Below are positions 15,200 to 20,276 of a stretch of DNA of 20,276 bases, piece after piece. The number at the start of each line of letters is the position of its first letter. Positions within the stretch are counted from its first letter, which is position 1. The DNA comes from an uncultured Clostridia bacterium (GTDB lineage: Bacteria > Bacillota_I > Bacilli_A > RF39 > UBA660): the NCBI GenBank assembly GCA_947304495.1, contig CAMZBG010000025.1, forward strand, positions 1 through 20,276. Reading direction: 5' to 3'. The position numbers were made by a program, and so were the translations under genes. Under the pieces are notes generated by a model. It was not told where the DNA came from. It saw only the letters and a program-made list of their open reading frames with translations, and ran no database searches.

Positions 15200-15228
15200 T
15201 TGACAAAATGTAATTAAAATGTTAGCAT
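15200..15228 (+). promoter_or_regulatory. Promoter of the CxCxxC membrane protein gene
   Basis: TTGACA (15200-15205, exact consensus), 17 bases, TAGCAT (15223-15228) with TGT before it (extended -10). Confidence 0.7.
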
Positions 15229-15253
15229 TTAAGTAAAGAATGAAAGGAGAAAT

Positions 15254-15859
15254 ATGGAAGCAAATAAAGAAACAAGTAACACTGGTCTTGTATTATTATT
15301 GGTATTAATAATTCTTGGGTTAGCTGGTTTTATTGCATACGATAAAGGTTTAATAAGTATTAATACTAACAGTGAAGAACAAAGTTGTGATTGTCCAAAA
15401 TGTGAGACACAAACTAATGTAGTATTGAAAAATGAGAATGAAACAATTTGGGTTGACGATATTTCATTAAAGGTAGAAAATGGTGATATTAAATTTGCAA
15501 CTAAAAATAAAGAAAAAGAAGCGACATTATCAGGTGTTAATGCTAAATACATCTATATAGGTCATACGAATGATTCTGCGACAATTCATCTATTTTATAT
15601 AAATAATAATAATGAGTTGTATGAAAAAAATTTGGTGTCAGGCGTTAGAAATACACTTGAAGATGTTCATAATGGAACTGCAGACACTGTACCATTCGTT
15701 TATACTGATTTGCTAGATGATGGAGGAACTAAAATCAAAGATAATGTTGTCGGATTTGTTGGAAATTTTTCAAATACTGGCACGGATTATAATCATAGAT
15801 TTATACAAGTTCTATTAAAAGACGGTACTATTTATAATTATAACTATTTTAAAATGTAA
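15254..15859 (+). CDS. Membrane-anchored protein of unknown function with CDCPKC motif
   Basis: A 201-residue protein I do not recognise. The N-terminal ten residues are hydrophilic, then one membrane span (about 11-29, GLVLLLVLIILGLAGFIAY) probably anchors an outward-facing domain. Next to the membrane is a Cys cluster, CDCPKC (C45, C47, C50), which could bind metal or form a disulfide. The rest is soluble and beta-rich, with many Asn and Asp residues and motifs such as KYIYIGHTND and RFIQVLLKDGTIYNYNYF. An AAAGGAGA site precedes the ATG. It is a single-gene unit between terminators with a good promoter. It is not a member of the TYA-motif family at 3-10 kb, lacking both motifs. Confidence 0.65.
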   Translation: MEANKETSNTGLVLLLVLIILGLAGFIAYDKGLISINTNSEEQSCDCPKCETQTNVVLKNENETIWVDDISLKVENGDIKFATKNKEKEATLSGVNAKYIYIGHTNDSATIHLFYINNNNELYEKNLVSGVRNTLEDVHNGTADTVPFVYTDLLDDGGTKIKDNVVGFVGNFSNTGTDYNHRFIQVLLKDGTIYNYNYFKM

Positions 15860-15863
15860 ACAG

Positions 15864-15894
15864 AAAGCATAAGTAAAAAAACTTATGCTTTTTT
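15864..15894 (+). terminator. Terminator after the CDCPKC gene
   Basis: AAAGCATAAGT (15864-15874) and ACTTATGCTTT (15881-15891) form an 11-bp stem with a six-A loop, followed by T's. Confidence 0.85.
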
Positions 15895-15901
15895 ATCTAA
15901 C

Positions 15902-15925
15902 AAAAAAAGCAAGTTAACTTGCTTT
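15902..15925 (-). terminator. Terminator of the tRNA operon
   Basis: AAAGCAAG (15906-15913), loop TTAA, CTTGCTTT (15918-15925). Read on the minus strand the stem is followed by a run of T's. It lies 10 bases after tRNA-Lys. Confidence 0.85.
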
Positions 15926-15935
15926 AATATCAATC

Positions 15936-16011
15936 TGGTGACCCGTATGCGATTCGAACGCATGACCCTTTGATTAAAAGTCAAATGCTCTACCTGCTGA
16001 GCTAACGGATC
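15936..16011 (-). tRNA. tRNA-Lys (TTT anticodon)
   Basis: 76 bases, cloverleaf on the minus strand, with anticodon loop CTTTTAA, T-arm GTTCGAATC and encoded CCA end. The acceptor stem pairs fully with one U3-G70 wobble. Last of five genes in the array. Confidence 0.95.
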
Positions 16012-16016
16012 ATTAG

Positions 16017-16091
16017 TGGTTGCCTCGGCTAGACTCGAACTAGCGAATGTCACAGTCAAAGTGTGATGCCTTACCGCTTGGCTACGAGGCA
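16017..16091 (-). tRNA. tRNA-Gln (TTG anticodon)
   Basis: 75 bases. The acceptor stem TGCCTCG/CGAGGCA pairs perfectly, including the U1-A72 pair typical of Gln. The anticodon loop is CTTTGAC and CCA is encoded. Confidence 0.95.
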
Positions 16092-16120
16092 ATATATAAA
16101 CCATCTAGCCAAAACAAAAG

Positions 16121-16204
16121 TGGTGGAGGGACATGGATTTGAACCATGGAACCCGAAGGAACAGATTTACAGTCTGCCGCGTTTGACCACTTCGCTATCC
16201 CTCC
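16121..16204 (-). tRNA. tRNA-Tyr (GTA anticodon)
   Basis: 84 bases with the long variable arm of bacterial tRNA-Tyr. The acceptor is GGAGGGA/TCCCTCC, the anticodon loop CTGTAAA, and CCA is encoded. The GUA anticodon makes it a target for queuosine (see queA). Confidence 0.95.
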
Positions 16205-16214
16205 AAAAAAAAGA

Positions 16215-16290
<76 letters not shown>

Positions 16291-16299
16291 AAATAATAA

Positions 16300-16376
16300 T
16301 GGTGGGCGATACAGGACTCGAACCTGTGACCCCCTGCTTGTAAGGCAGATGCTCTAACCAACTGAGCTAATCTCCC
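16300..16376 (-). tRNA. tRNA-Val (TAC anticodon)
   Basis: 77 bases, first gene of the array. The anticodon loop is CTTACAA and CCA is encoded. The acceptor stem GGGAGAT/ATCGCCC has an A4-G69 mismatch. C4, which would pair with G69, is the base I would expect. All other arms pair normally. Confidence 0.92.
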
Positions 16377-16391
16377 ATCATATTGTCTTAT

Positions 16392-16417
16392 TTAGTACCG
16401 TTTAAAGGCGGCACTAA
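16392..16417 (-). other. Hairpin in the tRNA operon leader
   Basis: On the minus-strand transcript TTAGTGCCG (16409-16417) pairs with CGGTACTAA (16392-16400) over an 8-base loop, with one G-U pair. No T run follows, so it is not a normal terminator. It lies between the promoter and tRNA-Val and might be a processing signal. Confidence 0.4.
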
Positions 16418-16434
16418 TCCTGTAGACACTTAAT

Positions 16435-16463
16435 AATATACCACGAGAAGAATTTTATGTCAA
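16435..16463 (-). promoter_or_regulatory. Promoter of the tRNA operon
   Basis: Minus strand: TTGACA (16458-16463), 17 bases, TATATT (16435-16440). It is nearly full consensus, as expected for stable RNA. Confidence 0.85.
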
Positions 16464-16472
16464 CAATTTTTT

Positions 16473-16832
16473 TTACATTTTGTCCATTATCTCTTTAATC
16501 TTTTCATTTATCCATAAGTCTAAATGTTCTTTAAGTGGTTCAAAGCCATTAGAAAAACTATCATCATTGTTGATAATTTTACCATTATTACGGTAATCAA
16601 TATTCTTAATACTAAGCTTAAATTTATTATTTTCTTTATCTATTTCTACAACTTGAGCATATATCTTATCTTTGATTTTAATGTAATCATTGATATTCTT
16701 TACGTAACCAGAAGATATTTCAGAAATATGAATAAGTCCATCATATTTATTATTAATTAAGACAAAAGCTCCATATTTTTGAATTCCAGTAACTACTACT
16801 TCAATGATATCATTAACTTTTATATCATCCAT
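16473..16832 (-). CDS. S1 RNA-binding domain protein (YugI/CvfD-like)
   Basis: A 119-residue cytoplasmic protein. Residues 1 to about 75 form one S1 domain: VNDIIEVVVTGIQKYGAFVLI, GLIHISEIS, DKIYAQVVEIDKENNKFKLSIK. A linker leads to a C-terminal helix with FSNGFEPLKEHLDLWI, a tail resembling that of YugI (general stress protein 13) and streptococcal CvfD ('GF-x-x-L-x-x-x-L-x-x-W'). Relatives bind RNA and ribosomes and affect expression after transcription. GGAGTG precedes the ATG. It is divergent from the NifU-like gene, with its own promoter, and its 3' end adjoins the tRNA promoter. Confidence 0.85.
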   Translation of the reverse strand: MDDIKVNDIIEVVVTGIQKYGAFVLINNKYDGLIHISEISSGYVKNINDYIKIKDKIYAQVVEIDKENNKFKLSIKNIDYRNNGKIINNDDSFSNGFEPLKEHLDLWINEKIKEIMDKM

Positions 16833-16854
16833 ATAATCACTCCAACTCGTATGT

Positions 16855-16882
16855 ATTATATCATTATTTTGGCTATTTTCAA
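16855..16882 (-). promoter_or_regulatory. Promoter of the S1-domain gene
   Basis: Minus strand: TTGAAA (16877-16882), 16 bases, TATAAT (16855-16860) with TGA before it (extended -10). Confidence 0.7.
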
Positions 16883-16890
16883 ATAATTCA

Positions 16891-16919
16891 TTGAAAAATA
16901 TACAAAAAAATATTATAAT
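16891..16919 (+). promoter_or_regulatory. Promoter of the NifU-like gene
   Basis: TTGAAA (16891-16896), 17 bases, TATAAT (16914-16919). The -35 is 8 bases from that of the divergent S1-gene promoter. The predicted start, about 16926, leaves a leader of only about 12 bases. Confidence 0.75.
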
Positions 16920-16926
16920 TACTAAC

Positions 16927-16933
16927 GGGTGAG
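16927..16933 (+). promoter_or_regulatory. Ribosome binding site deciding the NifU-like start
   Basis: GGGTGAG lies four bases before ATG 16938. The in-frame GTG at 16929 is part of this site and is not taken as the start. Confidence 0.55.
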
Positions 16934-16937
16934 CATA

Positions 16938-17165
16938 ATGGAAATAGAAAAGAAAATAAATAAAGTATTAGATAGAATTAGACCATATTTACAAAATGAT
17001 GGTGGAGATGTTGTTTTTCAAAGATATGAAAATGGAGTTGTATATGTCAAACTAACTGGAGCATGTAGCAATTGCCCATTAATCGATAATACTTTAGAAA
17101 GTGGTATTGAAGAAGCAATTATTAATGAAATTCCAGAAGTAATAAAAGTAGTAAATGAAGAGTAA
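16938..17165 (+). CDS. NifU C-terminal domain (Nfu-type) Fe-S protein
   Basis: A 75-residue protein that is a stand-alone Nfu domain, which carries or delivers Fe-S clusters. It reads IRPYLQNDGGDVVFQRYENGVVYVKLTGACSNCPLI, with the cluster-binding CxxC at C43 and C46 and the DGGD motif at 21-24. This corresponds to Bacillus YutI. Family members of this single-domain form are 70-110 residues, so the length is ordinary. It has its own promoter, divergent from the S1-domain gene, and converges on the YutH-like gene 9 bases away. yutI and yutH also lie near each other in Bacillus, so the pair may be a conserved neighbourhood. Confidence 0.93.
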   Translation: MEIEKKINKVLDRIRPYLQNDGGDVVFQRYENGVVYVKLTGACSNCPLIDNTLESGIEEAIINEIPEVIKVVNEE

Positions 17166-17175
17166 TCTTCTTTTT
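17157..17175 (+). terminator. Short terminator after the NifU-like gene
   Basis: GAAGA (17157-17161), loop GTAA, TCTTC (17166-17170), then five T's. It contains the stop codon. Confidence 0.5.
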
Positions 17176-18064
17176 ATTTATATGTATTATTTAACCAAGC
17201 TATATCTTCAATATTATATCTTTTTTTAAATAAAGCAATTATACTTGCTAAATACTTTTCATATTCATTTAATTTATCAGTAATTTTTAAAATTATTTTT
17301 TCATCTTTATTATAGATTAAGATATCTTCATATAAGTTGAAATAGAAACTAGGATACATTATTCTAGATACGATTAGCTTTATATCGGTTAACGATAAAT
17401 TATATTCGTTAAGATATTTGTTTAATTCATTATAAATATTTTTATTATTGACAAAAAAACTATTCTTAATATATTCAGCAATATCTCTAGCTTGATAATC
17501 AAATATCATATTGAGAGGATTATAGATATCTTCTAAGGTATTAATTTTTTTATGACTTATGACATATCGATAATTAGGATCAATTTTGATATCATTATAA
17601 TAGCTAATAGCGTTTTCAGCCATGCCAATAAAATAATTAAAACTATCAGTTATAATGGGATATTTTTTACCATTCTCGTTAATTAAATCTTCTAAATAAT
17701 CAATTTTTTTACTCCAAAGATTTCCCCAGTTAATATTTAGCTTATATGTATATAGTATATTCGCTATGTTATTTATATCCTCTAATGAAATACTTTTATT
17801 ATCGTTTACATATATTTTTATTAATATATAGTTAATCCCATTATAGCTACTTATATAATTACCATCTTTATTTATAATTATTTCACTTATTAATGTATGA
17901 TTTAGTAATTGTTTATCAATATATATTATAAGATTTAAATTGATTGTATTATCTATTATATATAGTTTATAATTATATCCATTATAGTTAAAATAATAAT
18001 ACTTATCGTTATAGATTATATTCTTAATTTTAAGGTTATAAAAGTATTCAATAAAGTTATTCAT
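17174..18064 (-). CDS. Probable spore coat protein, YutH/CotS-like kinase fold
   Basis: A 296-residue protein extremely rich in Ile, Asn, Tyr and Lys, no doubt helped by AT-rich codons. It fits the CotS/YutH branch of aminoglycoside-phosphotransferase-like coat proteins: an N-terminal half with the beta-sheet pattern of a kinase small lobe; WGNLWSKKIDYLEDLI (113-128); FNYFIGMAENAISYY (142-156); then YVISHKKI with H171 where kinases have the catalytic-loop HGD; and NPLNMIFDYQARDIAEYIK (182-200), where D189 may stand in for the metal-binding Asp. The catalytic HxD is degenerate (HKK), so it is probably not an active kinase; relatives are structural. GAGGGA precedes the ATG. No clear sporulation promoter was found upstream. 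It is divergent from topA. The family assignment is moderate. Confidence 0.6.
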   Translation of the reverse strand: MNNFIEYFYNLKIKNIIYNDKYYYFNYNGYNYKLYIIDNTINLNLIIYIDKQLLNHTLISEIIINKDGNYISSYNGINYILIKIYVNDNKSISLEDINNIANILYTYKLNINWGNLWSKKIDYLEDLINENGKKYPIITDSFNYFIGMAENAISYYNDIKIDPNYRYVISHKKINTLEDIYNPLNMIFDYQARDIAEYIKNSFFVNNKNIYNELNKYLNEYNLSLTDIKLIVSRIMYPSFYFNLYEDILIYNKDEKIILKITDKLNEYEKYLASIIALFKKRYNIEDIAWLNNTYK

Positions 18065-18093
18065 GATAATCCCTCAATAAAGTTTATTCTTAA

Positions 18094-18111
18094 TTTACAA
18101 AATAATGTAAA
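18094..18111. repeat. Inverted repeat between the YutH-like gene and topA
   Basis: TTTACA (18094-18099) and TGTAAA (18106-18111), separated by six bases, in the divergent intergenic region. A protein-binding site is possible but unproven. Confidence 0.3.
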
Positions 18112-18133
18112 AATAAATTAGTAGTAAAAAAGT

Positions 18134-18163
18134 TTGACAAAATAAAATTACTTCGTATATAAT
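18134..18163 (+). promoter_or_regulatory. Promoter of topA
   Basis: TTGACA (18134-18139), 18 bases, TATAAT (18158-18163), both hexamers at full consensus. Confidence 0.8.
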
Positions 18164-18185
18164 TGGAAAGAAAGGACGGAATTGT

Positions 18186-20216
18186 ATGTCAAAAAAATTA
18201 GTAATTGTGGAGTCTCCAAGTAAAAGTAAAACAATTGAAAAATACCTAGGAAGTGATTATAAAGTAGTTAGTTCTTTAGGACATATCAGAGACTTATCAA
18301 CAACAGGTAAATATGGTTTCGGAATAGATATAGATAATAATTTTAAACCAAATTATGAAATAATAAAAGGCAAGAAAAAATTAGTTAGTGATTTAAAAAA
18401 ATACGTAAATGATGCTTCTTATGTATATTTAGCAACCGACCCCGATAGAGAGGGAGAAGCTATATCATGGCATTTATATGATACATTAGGATTATCGAAA
18501 GACAAATATAAACGTATTGTTTTTAATGAAATTACTAAAGATGTTATTTTATCTAGTTTTAATAAAGCTAGAGATATCGACGATAATTTAGTAAAATCAC
18601 AAGAAACAAGAAGAATGCTCGACAGGATTATCGGATTTAGATTAAGTAAATTGATGCAATCAAAAACAGGTGGTAAATCTGCCGGTCGTGTACAGAGTGT
18701 GGCTTTAAAATTAATTGTCGATAGAGAAAGAGAAATTGAAGCATTTATACCAGAAGATTATTATGAAATAGATGCAATTTTTTCTGAATTTGATGCTAAA
18801 TTAGATACATATAATCATGAAAAAATAGAGATTAAAACCGAAGACGAAGCTAAAGAAATTCTCGCTAAATTAGCTAAAGAGTTTGTTATTGAATCAGTAG
18901 ATAAACAAGCTAAAAATAAAAAAGCAAGACCACCATATATAACTTCAACATTACAACAAGATGCTTCAACTAAATTAAATTTTACATCTAAAAAGACAAT
19001 GTCATTAGCACAAAAACTATATGAAGGTGTTACTTTAAAAGATGAAACTGTCGGTTTAATTACTTATATGAGAACTGATTCCATTAGATTATCAGATGAA
19101 TTTATCAAATCAACATATGGTTTTATTAAAGGTACTTATGGTGAAGAATATATTGGTTATGTGAAAACAACAAAGAAAACAGATAATGTTCAAGATGCCC
19201 ATGAGGCTATTAGACCGACAAGTATTAATAGAACACCAGAATCAGTTAAAGAATACTTATCTAATGATGAATATAAATTATATAGAATGATTTATTATCG
19301 TGCTTTAGCATCACTTATCAAAGATGCTAAAGTAGAAGCCACAACAGTAATCTTAGACAATAATAATTATCAATTTAAGGCAACGGGTAGTGTCCTAATT
19401 TTTGATGGTTATCTAAAAGTATATAGTGATTATGAGGAAAATAACGATGTTATTTTACCGGATTTTAGTGAATATAAAGATAATAAAATAGAAGCAAATG
19501 AAGTTAATTATACGATGCATACGACTAAACCTCCAGCAAGGTATACAGAAAGTAAGTTAATTAAAGAAATGGAAACTTTGGGAATTGGAAGACCTTCAAC
19601 GTATGCAACGACAATCGGTATTTTATCTGAGAGAGGTTATGTAAAAATTATTGATAAGAAATTTCATCCAACGGAAATTGGAATTGAAACTACCGATAAA
19701 TTACAAGAGTTTTTTAAGGATATTATCAATGTCGACTATACTAGAGAAATGGAAGAAGATTTAGATAAAATTGCTGATGGCAATCTTGTATATACGACAC
19801 TATTATCAAGATTTTATAATGAGTTTGAACCTAAAGTAAAAGAAGCATTTAGTAATATGGAGAAGAAACCGGCTGAAGAAACTGGTGAACTATGTCCAAA
19901 TTGTGGTAGTCCACTTGTGATTAAGAAAAGTAAATATGGTACTTTTGTAGCATGTTCTAATTATCCAAATTGTAAATATATTAAACAACCAGATAAAGAG
20001 ATGCCAAAAGAGATTATTCCTTGTCCTAAATGTGATGGTATGGTAGTTGAAAAGAAGACAAGAAAAGGGAAAATCTTTTATGGATGTAATCATTATCCAA
20101 AATGTGACTTTGCTAGTTGGGATGAACCAATAGACGAAAAATGTCCAGAATGTGGTAATATTCTTGTAAAGAAAGATAAAAAAATAAAATGTTCTAGTTG
20201 TGATTATGAAAAATAG
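18186..20216 (+). CDS. topA: DNA topoisomerase I
   Basis: Type IA topoisomerase, which relaxes negative supercoils behind transcription. 676 residues, close to Bacillus TopA (about 690). The TOPRIM domain has Glu9 in VIVESPSKSKTIEKYL and Asp85/Asp87/Glu89 in YLATDPDREGEAISWHL. TTGGKSAGRVQSVAL-like sequence is near 160-174. The active-site Tyr294 lies in LITYMRTDSIRLS. NVQDAHEAIRPTS and LIKEMETLGIGRPSTYATTI complete the core. The C-terminus carries three zinc ribbons: CPNC/CSNYPNC, CPKC/CNHYPKC and CPEC/CSSC, the last shortened. AAAGGACGG precedes the ATG. In Bacillus topA follows dprA; here it has its own strong promoter and follows a divergent coat-like gene. Confidence 0.98.
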   Translation: MSKKLVIVESPSKSKTIEKYLGSDYKVVSSLGHIRDLSTTGKYGFGIDIDNNFKPNYEIIKGKKKLVSDLKKYVNDASYVYLATDPDREGEAISWHLYDTLGLSKDKYKRIVFNEITKDVILSSFNKARDIDDNLVKSQETRRMLDRIIGFRLSKLMQSKTGGKSAGRVQSVALKLIVDREREIEAFIPEDYYEIDAIFSEFDAKLDTYNHEKIEIKTEDEAKEILAKLAKEFVIESVDKQAKNKKARPPYITSTLQQDASTKLNFTSKKTMSLAQKLYEGVTLKDETVGLITYMRTDSIRLSDEFIKSTYGFIKGTYGEEYIGYVKTTKKTDNVQDAHEAIRPTSINRTPESVKEYLSNDEYKLYRMIYYRALASLIKDAKVEATTVILDNNNYQFKATGSVLIFDGYLKVYSDYEENNDVILPDFSEYKDNKIEANEVNYTMHTTKPPARYTESKLIKEMETLGIGRPSTYATTIGILSERGYVKIIDKKFHPTEIGIETTDKLQEFFKDIINVDYTREMEEDLDKIADGNLVYTTLLSRFYNEFEPKVKEAFSNMEKKPAEETGELCPNCGSPLVIKKSKYGTFVACSNYPNCKYIKQPDKEMPKEIIPCPKCDGMVVEKKTRKGKIFYGCNHYPKCDFASWDEPIDEKCPECGNILVKKDKKIKCSSCDYEK

Positions 20217-20245
20217 GAATAAAGATGATGTATCCTGTTTAGTTG

Positions 20246-20274
20246 ACACGTATTAAAAAATAATACGTGTTTTC
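20246..20274 (+). terminator. Terminator after topA
   Basis: ACACGTATTA (20246-20255) and TAATACGTGT (20261-20270) form a 10-bp stem with a five-A loop, then T's near the window end. Confidence 0.8.
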
Positions 20275-20276
20275 TA

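Noticed and set aside
15229..15552. 107-codon minus-strand reading frame
   Set aside because: It is antisense to the CDCPKC gene, has no ribosome site, and its frame mirrors the plus-strand codons.
15936..16011. U3-G70 pair in tRNA-Lys as an alanine identity element
   Set aside because: The Ala determinant is G3-U70, the opposite orientation, and the anticodon and other features are those of Lys.
15883..16104. 73-codon minus-strand reading frame
   Set aside because: It runs through two tRNA genes and the tRNA terminator.
16524..16760. 78-codon plus-strand reading frame
   Set aside because: It is antisense to the S1-domain gene, low-complexity and hydrophobic, with no ribosome site.
20243..20248. 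TTGACA near the right edge as a -35 of a next gene
   Set aside because: It overlaps the topA terminator stem and the window ends before any -10 could be judged.
19890..20249. 119-codon minus-strand reading frame opposite topA
   Set aside because: Its Phe/Thr/Ile-rich product is a shadow of the Lys-rich zinc-ribbon region of topA, and there is no promoter or ribosome site.

Overview
The window is AT-rich (roughly 30% GC by eye) and reads as a chromosomal segment of a low-GC Bacillota (Firmicutes) bacterium. The best guess is an uncultured, gut-type Bacilli or 'Tenericutes-like' lineage that still sporulates. Evidence for this: a SigE-type sporulation sigma factor at the left edge, two spore-coat-like genes, the dnaG-rpoD-trmK order typical of Bacilli, YutD/YutH/YutI-type proteins, strong Shine-Dalgarno sites and frequent extended -10 promoters. 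The lineage is an inference. The standard code is in use: every Trp I checked is TGG. TGA is never used as a stop in the 23 genes here (18 TAA, 5 TAG).

Layout. 1-842: 3' part of sigE and a convergent DUF192 gene sharing a bidirectional terminator. 950-2965: a membrane-anchored DUF4015-type putative glycoside hydrolase with an SH3-like region, then yutD. 2976-9700: the accessory-looking centre. Two clusters of small exported proteins (3035-4298 and 8561-9700) flank an operon of a type IV pilus/type II secretion inner-membrane platform protein (PilC/GspF), a prepilin peptidase (PilD/GspO), another small exported protein and GAPDH. A spore-coat-like gene with a sigma-K-like promoter lies on the opposite strand. 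9813-10460: SanA/YdcF-family membrane protein. 10562-15176: queA, then dnaG-rpoD-trmK. 15254-15859: unknown membrane-anchored protein. 15936-16376: five tRNA genes on the minus strand, transcribed Val-Thr-Tyr-Gln-Lys, with a consensus promoter and a terminator. 16473-17165: divergent S1-domain gene and NifU-like gene. 17174-18064: YutH-like coat protein. 18186-20216: topA with three zinc ribbons and a terminator.

The most interesting part is 2976-9700. Four of the exported proteins share an N-terminal hydrophobic segment ending in a TasA/camelysin-like (SipW-type) G-x-T-Y-A-aromatic motif and a C-terminal Y-x-W-(hydrophobic)-D/S ... Y/F-S-G/A-Y/K-I motif, so they look like one diverged family. 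They sit around a PilC and a PilD, yet none has the usual type III prepilin signal (Gly before the hydrophobic stretch with Glu at +5), and no assembly ATPase lies in the window. I infer a non-canonical surface filament or secretion system made of TasA-like subunits and type IV pilus-type parts. A 9-base motif, TTATAGAGT, occurs at the promoters of both subunit clusters and may be a common regulatory site.

The remaining genes are housekeeping: replication priming and transcription initiation (dnaG, rpoD), tRNA supply and modification (queA, trmK, five tRNAs), DNA topology (topA), Fe-S assembly (NifU-like) and glycolysis (gap).
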